Assembly (NCBI RefSeq): GCF_000340215.1
Contig: NW_006921533.1
Coordinates: forward strand, 6,758,500-6,822,499
Length of the DNA stretch: 64,000 bases
Origin: Pseudocercospora fijiensis CIRAD86
Taxonomy: Eukaryota > Ascomycota > Dothideomycetes > Mycosphaerellales > Mycosphaerellaceae
Direction: 5' to 3'
Of the stretch, positions 9,990 through 23,110 are shown one piece after another. The stretch's first letter is position 1, and each line of letters starts with the position of its first letter. The translations under genes were made by a program, and so were the position numbers. The notes beneath the pieces were generated by a model, which was given only the letters and a program-made list of their open reading frames with translations, was not told where the DNA came from and ran no database searches.

Positions 9990-12830
9990 GTAATAGCTCC
10001 CCCTATAACTACTAACGCTTATATAAGCAACATCCCTAAGCTAAAGAATAAGGAGAATTATCTAGTATAGGCCTATACCGCTAAGGGTGCCCTTAAAGGC
10101 ATATAGGTATAGCGCTATATCTAAGGGACCCGCCTAAAGCCTAAGATTAAGCTATTATCTACTAAAACATAGGAGCAATTTAAAGACCGCTAAGATAAAT
10201 AGGAGGCAAAGGACTAGTTAGCGCGTACGTAGATATTCGCTAACTATATATCGGAGATCTAGCAGTCGTTACTTAGACTCGATATCTCTAAGGTAGTATA
10301 GGATTATCTATATAAGAAGTATACTAGTAAAGGTAGGTCTACTAAATTTATGCTCTACTAGGAATATATTACCCTTCGGTATAATAGCAAGGATATTAAG
10401 AAGTTCTATAATAAGTATAAGAAGAAGCTCGGTGCCTTAAAGGACACTAAATTAGCTATTAGCTAATATTAGGCTGTCTATATATTTATTATATAGATCG
10501 CACTATTCTACGAGGCATTCGTATAGATACGCCGTAAGCAGATGCGCGCCTTAGAATACACTATTAATAACAACACCCTTAACAATATTATTAGCGCGTT
10601 ACTTAATAAGAATATAGCTTAATTAAACTAGGCCTAATATAATAGCTTCTTTAGTCTTTAGCGCCAACTATAATAGTAAGGTAGCAATAGCAACAATAAT
10701 AGCGGTCGAGGTAACTCGAACCGTAGCGGTCGTAGTAGCCGCAGAAATAGCAATAATAGTCGTAGCTGCGGTAGAAGCAACTAGAATAGTTATTAGTCTA
10801 ACCGTAAGAAGTGCGCCTATTATTAGAGGTTACACCCTTCTAACCGCTACTATACTAAGTACTCTTACCTAAAGGAGGAAGACCGACTGCGTCGTAAATA
10901 GTAGAAGGCTAAGAAGAAGGCAGTATAGCAATAGTAGCAGCGTAGACTAACTGCTTAGCAGTAGCCGCTATCTAGTTAGAATAGTACTTAGGGGCTATAT
11001 ATAGCTAATGCTACCTCGGGGGTGTTATTAGACCTAAGCAGCAACTATGCCTTTAATGCGATTACTATTAGTAACGCAGCTTCTATAGCACTTACTATAG
11101 CGACTCGTACTACTAATTAGGTTGTCGACTTAGATACTAGTATGTATATAGTTAATAACCCTTTATTGCTTATTAAATACGAAGGCTGTTATATTCCTAT
11201 CCGGTTTAGTAGCAATACGAAGTATACTACGATAGTCGGAATGGCTTAGACTAAGGTAGTTAATAAACGTAGTATAAGCAGTATAAAGTTGTCTAATATA
11301 CTATATATACTAGGTCTAGCAGCTAACCTCCTATCTACTAAGAAGCTTGCCGATAAGGGCTGTTTCTATCGGAACGACAAGCGCGTGCTATTTACTATTA
11401 TTAACGGCTCGGAGGTTACTATTGCTTAGACATACCGAAAGAATAGTCTTCCCTATCTATATGTACTAACCTCCGGACCGGATAGCTAAGTTGTTACGCT
11501 TCTATCGAAGAAGGGGGTAACTTCGGGGGTGCTAACAGATACGATAGAAGAGTAGTATCTACGATATAGCTATATTTATTACCGCAAGCTGCTAAGAATA
11601 GAGTCTAAGGGCTAAATTGTTATTACTAGCGCTAAGAACGACTTCCGTAACTGCATTGCCTGTCGTATAGCTATATTACACAAGGAATACAATCGGCTGC
11701 TACGCGTACGACTATCTACGATCTATTACATTGTCTGTATAGATGTAGTTACTATTACTAATCCTAGTCTGTTACAGGAGCGCTATTTTATACTGTTTAT
11801 ATACGCTAAGTTAGGCTATCGACACGAATATGCTAGTACGCTTAAGTTAGGGGCTATAGTAGCTATTAAGGACTATCGTATATATATCCGTATATAGACT
11901 AGTTACTTAATCCCAATCTACCGCCTCGATAGAGGGGGTAAATACGGCGGAAATTAGCTATTAAATTAGGCTCGAGACGAGGGTATTATACTATAAGTTA
12001 CTGCACCTTATTTATTAACTTAGAATAGCCTTACTAAGGTTAGCAATTACATCGTATATACGACTGCGAGAAAGATAATGCTACAGGCTAACCTTCTAAA
12101 GTCTCTATAGCTATATACTATTGCCTCCGCTATATAGGTTCTTAATATTACACCTAGAACCCTAGAAGGTCTTAGCCCCTATACTATTGTAGCTAGGGAG
12201 CTCAATTAGTCTCGAAAGCAGCTACGCCTTTAGCACCTTCGAGCCTATAGCTGTACTGCTATTATATACGATTACAGTGTCGCTCGTAGAAAGAAGATAG
12301 ATAGTAGAGGTCTTGTTAGCAAGCTAGTTAGCTATACTAAGGGCTCTGTAGACTCTAGAAAGTACATAATCTACCTGCCTAATTAATATAAGGTTATCGC
12401 TTCTAAGGATGTTTAGTTTATTAAGTTAGATAGTAACCTTCTGCTTCTAAATAGCATAGATCTATATACTAATCCTAATAATCCTTCTAAGAACGAGTTT
12501 GTTACCCTTAAGTCTATTATACCGGCTTTGTTCAATTCTATAAGTAACGAGGCTCCGTCGCCTACCGAGGCTACTAGTATAGTCTAGCGGCTTCTAGCTT
12601 AGCAAGAAGAATAGCCTATATAAGGACCTATATAGGAAATAGCTAATAAGGTCGCTAATCCGTTGCTAATCGATAACGACCTTCTAGACGTTTAACTACT
12701 AGCTTCAAGTAATAAAGATAGCTTTTAGTTAGCCGAGGAAGAGCTAGTATATAAAGTATCGTTTAAGCCCTATAGTACTTGTTCTAATCGAGCGGAGCGA
12801 CGGCGTAGAGATCGAGAACTAATTAGATTA
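9990..12830 (+). pseudogene. copia Gag-protease-integrase relic
   Basis: A single frame punctuated by TAG/TAA at former Gln/Trp codons. Gag start region IPKLKNKENY (near 10,030); polar Ser/Asn/Arg linker (10,680-10,790); zinc-knuckle remnant CAYY...HPSNRYY (about 10,810-10,860); aspartic-protease region VVDLDTSMYIVNN (about 11,120-11,165), where the DSG/DTG-like triad is retained in altered form; GAG-pre-integrase CIACRIAILHKE (about 11,650-11,690); integrase core with CIDVVTITNPS (about 11,730-11,770); then a polar stretch up to the Helitron junction near 12,830. Frame continuity with the RT part after 21,612 shows that the two halves were once one ORF. Confidence 0.8.
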
Positions 12831-12879
12831 GGGCTAAAAGCGCTTTAATATATTACATTCTATCTACTTAAATTGCTTA

Positions 12880-15800
12880 TCGTCCTATGTCTGCGCTATA
12901 GCTAAGTCCTCCTCCTAATTGCGACGCAATCTAGTATTAAAGGCCTGTTAACGCATCTGTTCCTCCGCGATTGTAATCTAAATACGTATCTCTTCGTTAA
13001 TCTCTTTATTATCTAATGTATTCTGCTGTCTATCTTGCTCCTACTGTATGCCTTACTCTTCCTAAGTACCTTGCTCTAGCTAGGTTACCGGGTCGCTATC
13101 GACAACATTACTACCTCGAAGAAGGTAGCTCGGGTAGGTTACCTACGATTGCTGCTAGGCTTAGCGATTAGCATTAACGTTGCGCTAGAAGGTCTTATTA
13201 TTAAGGAACTCGCTAGCAACCTGCCGATCGCTAAGACGGTCTAGATTAGTACGCGGTACGAGCTTAACTCTATAGGGTTTATAAGTAAGCTTATTACGCA
13301 ACTATATATTGCGGAGGGCATTAGTAAAAGTGCTGCCCTTAAGGCGGCGGCTATAGACCTCTATAAATCTATAAGATAGTGCTCCGAAGCGGATGTACTA
13401 TCTAGGTACTATTAAAGTCGGCAGTATACGCTTAAGGAAAGCGATAGAGGCGACTAGAAGAGCGGCTTCCTCGGACGATAGTAGGTTATTACCTAGACTA
13501 CGAGATTCTATCTTAGCAATCTTAACTAAGTCTGCCTTAAGGCGTGCTTCTTCCTCTTCCTCTTACTACCGCCGACGAAGCGCCTCTTCCTAGGTATGTT
13601 CTCGTACGCGTTACTGCTAAAGGCGGCGTTATTGCTAGCTTTATACGGTTTATAGATTACGCTCGCGCTTTGCTACCTCGGGGTCCGGATACGGTAGATT
13701 AGAGGAAAGGATCCCTCTAGGTAGCAGAGCTCGCTGCTTCTTACGACGGATATAATCCGTATAGCGGTTAATATGCGACTTATGCGGCTTGCCTTTAAAG
13801 CAGTTATAGTTAAAAGGCTCGTCGAAGAGGATATTAGTAAGATTACGGAACCGAGAGCATACGACATATGTTAAAGTAGGCGTAAAGTCCTTCCTAGAGA
13901 TATCGAGGACTCCCTTATCTAGTGTTATACCCTGCGCCTTATAGATAGTAATAGCATAGGCGATAGTTAAAGGAAACTAAGTACGAGTACATTAACTATC
14001 GGAGCGGTCGTTATACTTCTACTTACGCCGAGATAGTACAATAGGCACTATATTAGGGGCTAAGCCGTCGATTTCCTAATTAAGAGTCGGTCTAAAGTAC
14101 TTGTCTAACTTAACTAATACGATAGCTAGCATATCTTTATCGATAACCTCTTAATTAGTGCGCGTAGAGTCCTAAGCCTAGATAATATCGCGGACAGTAC
14201 CGAGAGTGCTATTAACAATACCCTGCTATACCTAAAGGTTCTCGGTTATTATAACTCGAGCGTTAATATAGAGAGGAAGAGTTTTATACAGGTTTCCGCT
14301 AGTCTCGTAATTAGCCTAATAAGTATAGCGGCTAGTTTAGTCGGCCTTAACAGGCTTAATCGGCTATTAAGTGTTACGTATAGAGGTATAGTTGATAGTT
14401 AACACTTGCTTCTTATAACTAAACAGGCGGATAGCATCCTTGAATTCCTATAAATAGGGGCAGGAAGGATCTCGAATACGGGTCGTAAGGGTCGACTATT
14501 GCTAAATAGTTAACTTGCCTAGTCCTGCACGTAGGCCTTCTAGGGCAGCTTTAAATGCCTGTGCCGCTAGGTCGTTTCCTTGTTAACGCTAAATAGTATT
14601 TAGCTAAATAGTTTTATCGAAGAGATGCTATATATAACGCCCTAGGACAACCTTAGGTAAGTCGGTAGGGCTTAGTCTGCTAAACAGGGGGCGACCTCTA
14701 ATTAGAAGAAGCTAACTAAAGTCGCTATATATGCATATAGTAAAACCTCCGAATAGTAGTAAGGTATCAACTTCCGGATCGTCTTAGTCTTCTTAAGAGT
14801 AGCTTAGGTCTTACTATCTAACCTGTCGTAATCGCTTGTCGATCTAGTACAGTTCTACTAAGTTAATTATCGACTTTTTATCGATAATAATATAGAGAAT
14901 GCTATTTATATGTTCCTAGAAACTAGACAACGCCTTGCCCTTAAGCGGTATATACTCCTTTATAGTTAAAGGGAGGCGCAAGGCCGAATAGATAGTCGAC
15001 CCTTTAATACTAAAAGCAGCAGCACTAGTTAGAGCGATCCGCATAATAGGATTGCCTAGTTAGTGTTGCACTACACTAGAGGAGCCCTATTGTTCTGCTA
15101 TTTCCTCGATAGTAGAAGATAGAAGCTCGATTATATAGGACTTCCTAACACCGGCCTTACTATTAATATTTAGTAAGATAGGATCCGGGATAGTAGCGCT
15201 ATTAATCAACTCGTTAGCGTAGTTATAGATCCGATCGTACTAAAGCCGCTGTTCTAGGGACAGGCTATTAACCTTCTACTACAAGTTTGCAATACTACTA
15301 ATCTTCTAATAAGCACTACTAGTACTACGCTTGTTCTTCTACCAATCCTTGAGCTAATGTCTAAGGTTATAACGTCCGATATAAGGAGTCCAATCGTAAT
15401 CCTTATCTAACTAACGATTGCTAAGATTGTTAAGGTCTTCTTCTTCTATAAGATTGCGATTAGGGATAGCCCGGGCGAGAAGTTTACCCTTAGCTTCCTC
15501 TTCTTCCGGTTTATAGTGCTCCTCTTTAAAGAGGTCTTCTATCGGCAAAGGAAGATTAACACTAAAGTAGTTAAAGGGGTAGGTATAATTGTCAGAGCAC
15601 TAAGCGTAAGCTTCTTACTACGTATAGAATTCTTCTTCGGGATAATCGCTAAAAGTATATAGAAGGGCTAGGTATTAACTATCGAATAGGTAATGTAATA
15701 CGACCTTAGTGCGACAATAGTCTCTATAGGTACTATTATCTTCCCCCCGATTGCTAGAGTACTTAGGGAAGTAGTTAAGTAGGCGAGCCTTTACGCGAGG

Positions 15801-18760
15801 GCGTATCTTAAAAGTGCTAAAGTCCTACCGAGTTAGAAACTCAAAGAGAGTTAAGTTAGGCCGATTAAGAAGGTCTAATTTAGTAAACTTTACTAGAGGA
15901 ATACTAAGACGATCGATATACTTTAGCAATAGTAACTTGCCCTATATAACGATTTCACTAGCGTGCTTATCGTACCGCTTAACCTTTGCCTAGTGCTTAG
16001 GAAGGCGATAATCGAAACTCTATACCTACCGCGATCCTTATAAAAGAGGTAAACTAAGTAACTAGTAGCATACCTCCTATGCCGAGATATCCCGCTCTCC
16101 GATTAACTTATTTATTATCTTTATAAAGAAAGAGACTATAGGGCGATTAGCGTTCTAGAGGTAAGGACCTAGCTACTTAGCGATATCGAGTAATAGGGCA
16201 CTACGCTTCTCTACCTTGCTATAGTATTTAGCGAGATAGTCTATAACAGTGCCTTTAGAAGTGCATAGGGCGAAGTCGGTATTCGTAAGCTAAGCTATAG
16301 AAACAGTACGGTTGTAGCTATTTATCTAGGGATTATTGCGAGGTCCGTTATATATAAAATAGCGTAGGTTAAGGTCTCGAGAAATGCGTACTTCGTCGTA
16401 GAGGTCTCGAGGATAATAGAAGCGACAGCTACGAGCACTAGTATCCTTATTCTTACGCTAGTAGTATTTATAACCGCATTAATAACGCTAGACTCTGTTT
16501 AGGTTTAATATTAACAAATACGCTATGTTTCGCAGTTCATTCGGTCGCATAGATAGCACTATAGGCTCTCCTAGTTGTAGACCGGTACGATCGGGGTCTA
16601 GCTAGAAAGCAGTAACGTAACGGCCCTAAAACTTAGCAAGACTAGTGCGGTCTGCTAGTAGGTAAGAGATTATACTATATTTTAGGATCGATATCGGTTT
16701 AGAGCTAGTATATGCTATAGTTATAAGAGCTACTACGTACCTAGAATTCGAACCGATTCTAGTAATCTATAATGCCAAATTTAGGCTCGAGCACTATCTG
16801 TTAAAGAACAGTATAGCGACGATAGTAGTAATATATAGCGATTGCCGGATTGTCTCGTACGTTGTCGCGTGCGATCTTTCGCCGCTAGTAATTATTACCA
16901 GTAGGGATGTTAGGCATATGCTTTTGCAGAGACTACTACTAATTGTCTATAGCGCTAAAGGTAAGGAACAGATAAGGTGTACTAAGAGCTATAATATAGA
17001 TCTTAAGCTGCTTACGCTTGCTAATCTAGTATATACGTGTTCCTCGCAATTTGTTAGCGTGTCTTATAAGGTTAGACAACACCTTCTTAGATTCGTCGTT
17101 ATTATATAAAGCTAGAGCCGCCTTCAGGTCCTTAAGGGAGATATCCTAATAGTTAGGATTCTGTTATACGACGAAGTCCGCGATTCGGTTAGTCTAGCGT
17201 CTTATAGAGGTATTTAAAGCGACGTATCGAAAGCGTATATACTATACGAAGCGGCCGTCTTAATACTTTAGTATATACTCGATGTATTCCTCGTACGATA
17301 TAGTACGCTGCCGGGATTCTACGAAGTTAGCTACGCCTATTAGATAGAGGGATAGGAAGGCGAGGGATAGCAATACTATCGATTTGTTAAACTCGGAAAG
17401 CGGTATACGATCGTATAGCGGCAACGTTAGGTAATTCTATAGGGCATCTCCTAGACTATCGTACTAAGAAGCTTATAGGCGAAGCTTATCGTCCTTCGCC
17501 TGCCGCTATTGCTCCTACTAATCTACGACTTCTTACAATTGCTAGCGTTAATCCTTAGGTAGACGAGCTTAAGGCAGCGCTAACTCGAAAGGGTAGTTAG
17601 CAAGGTTATCTTCTTCCTAGCTAGTAACATCGGTATTGCCTTCTTCTAACAGCGGATATAGGCCTAATGCGTTTAGAGGTAGCGATAGTAGAATGTTATC
17701 TTCTATATAGTATTAAACATTAACGCGATTAATAATATTATTATCCTTAGGTAAGCTAGATAGGCGGTTCTCGTCTAGGAGGACGTTAGAGTATCCTTTA
17801 TAGTTGTCTTTTAAGAAGCGTAACTACTAACGAACAATAGCCTACCGAACACGAAAGTCGCGTTTAAAGATACGCCTCGTAGTCTTATCGCCTTGCGCTA
17901 GTCGGAGGAGAACAGTCTCTAGGTGTTTAGGAAGCAACGGAAGTTCTTACTAAAGCTTGCCCGTATCGCGGAGGAAGTTAACGACATTGTTCTTATATCG
18001 GTACTAGGCGCCCTTAATTAATCGCAACTCGATATAGACATAGACGCGTACGATTAGAACCTCTTTAATTATCGTAAGCTTTAGTAGGTATGCCGGGTAT
18101 TCTCCTAGGTCTATAAGATTGGCTAACGATATAAGATCGGGCTCTTTAGATCGCTTGCTATTATCGCGTGTTATACGACACTTCTTGCAAATTTAGTATA
18201 TAGAAGAGTCTCGGCGGGTATCTAGCTATATATTAAACTAACGCTCTTTACATCCCTTCTATAGCTCTTTATTCTAGTATGTTTCTATCTCTTTAGCTTC
18301 TAATGCCTCGAAGAAGTCCTAAACTAAACTATAGTTAATATCGGCAAGAGCCTTTTAGCTATTAAGATTAGTGCGAACTTAGATAGGTAGATCGACTAGA
18401 TCGGTAGTAAGGAAGTAGTCGCGTAGGTCCTGCTTATAGCGGTCTATACGTGCACGGTCGCGTTATCTAGGTCGAGGTATACGATAAGGTAGATTATTAC
18501 GAAGAATGCGGTAGGCTATATAACAGTTCTCGAGTTCCTAAGAGCCGTTAGGTAAGTAGAATTCGTAACGCTTTGTCTCGTATCGACGAAGAATATACTA
18601 CTTATATTAATCGGCCTCGTTGCTATCTCCTTTAGCGCAGTAATAGCAGACGTTAATACCCGGATCTGCCTTAGGTACGTTGTACTTGCGGGCAATAGCG
18701 CGTAGCTAGTCGCAGATACTATATTTAAACTAACGTCGAGCATTGCGAATTAGTAGATAG
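12880..18760 (-). pseudogene. Helitron RepHel replicase-helicase relic
   Basis: About 5.9 kb read in one minus-strand frame with stops at former Gln/Trp codons. In order: a cysteine pair in INVCYYCAKGD (near 18,650); a DUF6570-like segment with YRYKNNVVNFLRDTGKL (near 17,980); the Helitron-like N domain with DNPAIAIYYYYRRYT and IVLEPKFGI (near 16,860-16,780); NTDFALCTSKGTVIDYLAKYY (near 16,250, Rep region); Walker A NSKAGVRKSYI (near 15,170; the GVGKS Gly is changed to Arg); AAAFSIKGSTI (near 15,010); DISRKDFTPTLTYVVCSR (near 13,890) preceded by IAYAITIYKAQGI, the PIF1-type C-terminal motifs. It would nick and unwind DNA for rolling-circle transposition, but it is dead here. Confidence 0.8.
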
Positions 18761-19936
18761 TTTAGATCTCTAGTAGGTAGGCTAATATTACTAAAGGTAG
18801 AGCTCGGTAGAGGGGGATTACTACCGTAGTCGGTCTGTTAGCTTAGCTAAAGGGTTTGTAAAGTCTGCTACTGAACTTGCTAGCTTAGCTAAACGGTTTA
18901 TAAAGACTACTGCTAAACTTGTTAGGTTAGCTAAACGGTTTATAAGGATTACTGCTAGCCTACGAGGACTTTAGCGATAGTAGGGGTAGGAGGTAGATAT
19001 TTACTAGCGCGACGTTCTTAACGGTGTTGCCGAGAGATAGAGGCAACTTGTATACGAGTAGCTATAGTTGCTAGGTCGTTACTACTATATTAACCGCGCG
19101 GCCGAAAGTCTAGTCCTAATCTAGAAGACTAAGTAGAAACTAGCGGTAGACCTATTAATCCTTAGGGCGGCGGTAGATTGCGCTTAATTAGATCGCTAGT
19201 AGTCGAGGCTAAGGAAGGCGGAAGTATAGAGAGTATAGAGCTTAGCGTAGGGGAAGGTGCAATAGTAATTAGGTTAGATACGGCGCTAGTACTAGCTCGC
19301 GGAGTTGCTAGGCGGCTACGCTTTACTAGAGTCGAAGCAATAGTATCCTCGTCGTTAGTATTACGCGCGTGCTTCTTAGACTTCTTTATTGCGGTATTAG
19401 CAAGTCGATATCTTAAGTACTATACTATCGGTCGCGTACTCGTCTTATTGCCGCGAAGGCTCTAGAATTAAGTAGCCTTCTTACGCTTACGATAGGAGAC
19501 GTAGACTCGACTGTTTTAAGTAGTAGCCTCGACTTCTTTATCGTTAAGGGTAGGGTACTAGATATCTTCCTTATCGGTACGGTTAGGGGGAAGATTCTTG
19601 CGTAGATCGCTACCGCTAGGAGGGCCTTATCCGCCTAGTACGCTAGTAGCGGCTTACTAACCGAAGTGCTAAACGTCGGCTATAATTAGGAGGTTGTTAT
19701 AAAGAAGCTACGAGCTGAAGTTAGCTATCGAAAGGAAAGCAGAAGTAGCAAGTAGAAGTAGTAACGGGGAACGCTAAAGAAGGAAGGAAGAAGGCGGAAA
19801 GCGGAAGGCGGAAGGCGGAAGGCGCTCTCTATTTATAGAACTATGCCGAATTAGGCCTAGAAGGTAAATGCGGCTTCTTATATATAACAGCTTAGACTTA
19901 CTATAGCTAACCGAGACTCGAGACTTGCATCGCTCT

Positions 19937-20331
19937 TAGTACCCTTATTTGTCCGACGTTAGCGTTCCGGATATGTTAAGCGCTCGCTAGGGCTCGACTA
20001 AACCGCCCTCTACTTTAGTACCCTTATTTGTCCGACGTTAGCGTTCCGGACGTGTTAAGCGCTCGCTAGGGCTCGACTAAACCGCCCTCTACTTTAGTAC
20101 CCTTATTTGTCCGACGTTAGCGTTCCGGACTAGTTAAGCACTCGCTAAGGCTCGACTAAACCGCCCTCTACTTTAGTACCCTTATTTGTCCGACGTTAGC
20201 GTTCCGGACTAGTTAAGCACTCGCTAAGGCTCGACTAAACCGCCCTCTACTTTAGTACCCTTATTTGTCCTACGTTAGCGTTCCGGACTAGTTAAGCACT
20301 CGCTAAGGCTCGACTAAACCGCCCTCTACTT
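19937..20331. repeat. five tandem copies of a 79-bp unit
   Basis: Copies start at 19937, 20016, 20095, 20174 and 20253. Each begins TAGTACCCTTATTTGTCC and contains GTTAGCGTTCCGGA and GGCTCGACTAAACCGCCC. Copies differ by a few bases; copies 3-5 share GACTAGTTAAGCACTCGCTAA. They lie in the 5' region of the Helitron, upstream of RepHel. Confidence 0.92.
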
Positions 20332-21289
20332 TGGTACCTTTATTAGGTCCTAGTTTAGCGACTTAATTCGGTCGGCTTCGTAGGGCAGGTTAGTATACTA
20401 GTTTAGGGCGTACCTAGCAATGTTAATATCGACACTAACTTAATATTAATAATGCGGCTTCTAGATACGGAATTAAACCCTTAACTAATGTAATATTCAA
20501 ACCTTACCTACCTGCCTTCCCCTTCCGACTAAGCTATTACCCTAGGCAGTAGCAATGAGGGTATACAATAGCACTGCAATTCACGACCTTTAACTAATAA
20601 TAATCGACTAAAACGAAGCGACGCCTAGCTACAACTAGGTAAGGAGTTGTAGTAATCCTTTGCGCCTAGTTGTTAAGTTACGTAGGGAACCTAAGGGATT
20701 TGCGCTATTTAATAGTCTTTTCTGAGGCAGCTAGCAGCCTAATAAACCAGTAGAGGTAACTGCCTATTGTCTAACCCTAAAGAAATCAGTCCGCCTAGTT
20801 TTCTATAGCGGCACTTCTTCGGAAGTATATAAGGTCGAAGTCTAGTAGGCATGTTTACTTAGTTAATTCGTGACGTGTCTTAAAGGGTCGTATACTCGAG
20901 GTCTATATCGTGTCCGTAAGAGTGACTCCGGGTGTTACCCGTCTATAGTTTTTTGCCTTTTAGTATTGTTCTTTTTTTTAGCAAAGTCTTACATTTCTCT
21001 ATATCCTTTATTTCTCTATATCCTTTATTTCTCTATGTCCTTTATTGCTTATGCTTGCTCTTTTACTATTAAGGGTCGCTACAGATTTGGTTTGTTTTAG
21101 TATAGAAGGTCGCTATAGGTTGTTATATACGGAATAGGCAGGCAGCGGTAGTATATTGCTAGTATCGCAGGGTGCTTAGCAGGTGTCGTATAGCACTAGT
21201 CGTATAGTACTAGTCGTATTATATCGAGTTGTATCGCACTATGCTATTAGGGGATAGTAGTGCTATTATCGCATTATAGTGTTGCCTTT
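20332..21289. other. Helitron 5' region without recognisable gene
   Basis: RIP-mutated, noncoding as far as I can see. Contains a short tandem run of TTTCTCTATATCCTTTA-like units (about 20,993-21,045). Confidence 0.4.
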
Positions 21290-21611
21290 GTTATAGGAAG
21301 TAACGTAACGTAAAAGTCTAGCCTAAGGTTAAGTAGCATGTAACTCGGATTCGACTTTAGACTAATTAGAGGGCTCGGTCAGTTTTGCGGGCGCATCTTT
21401 GAAATTTAGCCTCCCTATGCTGCTACTACTACGACCACTAACACTACTACTACTAATACGTATACGTTATTAGTACTAATCTGATTTGTTCTCGATCTCT
21501 ACGCTAGACTTAATAGATACCTTATACAACTCTCGTCGCAAGCTCCTTAAGTTGCTCTAGGTGCCTATTAAGTCTGTCGCTCCGCTCGAATAATCTAAAC
21601 GCTAAGAAGGG
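21290..21611. repeat. segment shared with 48,190-48,500
   Basis: Contains GTCTAGCCTAAGG, GACTAATTAG and CAAGCTCCTTAAGTTGCTC. The same blocks, in the same order and orientation, occur just beyond the copia 3' LTR. The two copies look like diverged, RIP-mutated members of one repeat family, possibly the terminal region of related Helitrons. Confidence 0.65.
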
Positions 21612-22941
21612 CGAGCGAGGCTAGTTGCCTAAGTTTGAGCGACTAGCTAAAGCTGTTAGTAATCGTTTAACGCGCAAGATACGGAGCAACAAGTCGGCTC
21701 GTAACCTATTGCGTAGCTATCTAGCTAATTGTAGTGTTAAGCGGTTAACTCGACGTATAATAGCTAATATACCGATAGCCTATATTAAGGGTTTTATAGC
21801 TTCCTATTACATTGCTAAACAGTCTAATAGAGACACTATTCCTATTCCGAAGAGCTATAAGGAGGCGACTTAGTTACTATATTAGCTACAATAGAAGGAA
21901 GCCTATAAGGCTAAATACAAGTTACTAATCGACAACTATACGTAGGTACACGTTTCTCGACTAGAAGTGCCTAGAGGTCGCAAGGTTGTCCGTAGCCGAT
22001 AGGTGTTTACTATTAAGCGTAATACTAACGGCAAGGTAAGCCGCTTTAAGGCTCGTTAGGTTGTCCGCGGCTTTATATAGGTTAAAGGACAGGACTACGA
22101 TAAGACCTATACGGTAGTAGCTAAGCCTTCTATACTGCGAGCGCTGTTTGGCCTAATTGCTTATTACGACCTAGAGGCTAAGCAATACGACATTCTAACA
22201 GCCTTCCTTAACGCACTTATTAGTAACAAGCACAAGATCTACGTTGAACAGCTATACGGCTTTAAAGGCCGTAGTAGCAAGGGCATAGTTTGCCTACTAC
22301 TAAAGGCCCTATATAGTCTAAAGCAGTTACTAATGCTATAGTATAAAGAGCTTCGGAAGTACTTAAAGAGCCTAGACTTTATTCTAATAATGTCCGACGT
22401 CTGTGTATTTAAGTACGTTAGCGGCTCGATTATTATTATCTACGTCGATAATATAATTATTATCGCTTACAGCCTATTAGTACTAGAAGCTATTGCTTAG
22501 TTACTAAAGGAACGCTTTAATATGCGAGAACTAGGCGACCTTTACTACTATCTCGGTATACGCATTATCCGCGACCGTAACAAGCGTACTATCTACGTCG
22601 TTTAGGACGCCTACTTAAATAGGCTCTACGAGAAGTATAGTATACGTAGCCGTATCGGTCTAGCTACTCTAATAGCGCCTCGTTACGTTAAGACATCCAT
22701 TTAACGCGCACCTAAAGGCTATATAGCTAGTGCCGCCTTTAAGACTTAGTATTAGGAGGGTGTTAGTAAAGCCCTCTAGCTAGCAATAATTACTCGGCCG
22801 GATGCTTGCTATACTGCCGGCCTGTTATTACGATTTATTTCTAACCCGACCGAGGAGCATTATACCGCGCTTCTTTAGCTAATTAAGTACCTAGTTAGCA
22901 CCCTTAGCCGTAGTATACGCTTCTAAGGCAACCTAAACGAC
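21612..22941 (+). pseudogene. copia reverse transcriptase relic
   Basis: Continuation of the copia pol frame. After a basic linker it reads the copia RT signature: VPRGRKVVRSR with VFTIKRNTNGKVSRFKAR near 21,970-22,050, then GQDYDKTYTVVAKPS (near 22,090-22,130) and LYSLKQ (near 22,310), the catalytic YxDD-type region in IIIIYVDN (near 22,430-22,455; the second Asp reads as Asn, a G-to-A change), and GDLYYYLGIRI (about 22,535-22,565). The frame is cut within the RT/RNase H connection at 22,947 by the giant TIR element and resumes at 47,367. Confidence 0.82.
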
Positions 22942-22947
22942 GTTACG

Positions 22948-23110
22948 AAAACTTTTTTTCTAATCGCGTCGATCCTATCGATCCTATCGATCCTAAGCGA
23001 TCCTAAGCAATCCTAAGCGATCCTAAGCGACCGAGTCGCGACCCGACTCGCGCCCGGATCGCTTAGGATCGATAGGATCGACGCGATCGACGCGATTAAT
23101 AGGATCTATA
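22948..23110. repeat. left TIR with subterminal GATCCTA palindrome
   Basis: After the terminal A/T-rich stretch come repeated ten-base units of the type GATCCTATC and GATCCTAAGC (22,970-23,025). They are followed by a GC-rich centre (GAGTCGCGACCCGACTCGCG) and inverted copies GCTTAGGATC and GATAGGATC (23,055-23,080). The block can fold on itself. Such arrays are usual transposase binding regions. Confidence 0.75.

Larger units (their letters stand above)
12831..21610 (-). mobile_element. Helitron nested in copia integrase/RT linker
   Basis: About 8.8 kb separates the integrase and RT parts of the copia ORF. It encodes a minus-strand RepHel relic and has no LTR or TIR. At the left edge a perfect palindrome AAAGCGCTTT (12,837-12,846) lies a few bases inside the boundary. 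Read on the minus strand, it is followed by TAGCCCTAA and then T: a short hairpin, a CTRR-type end (CTAA) and the A/T target expected of a Helitron 3' terminus. The 5' end should be near 21,600 but its TC is not certain. Five 79-bp tandem repeats lie upstream of the gene, toward the 5' end. Confidence 0.7.

Noticed and set aside
19937..20331. 79-bp repeats as a centromere or rDNA spacer array
   Set aside because: Only five copies, confined between RepHel and the Helitron 5' region.
20993..21045. Possible CRISPR-like array from repeated TTTCTCTATATCC units
   Set aside because: Simple adjacent short repeat with no spacers, in a eukaryotic genome.
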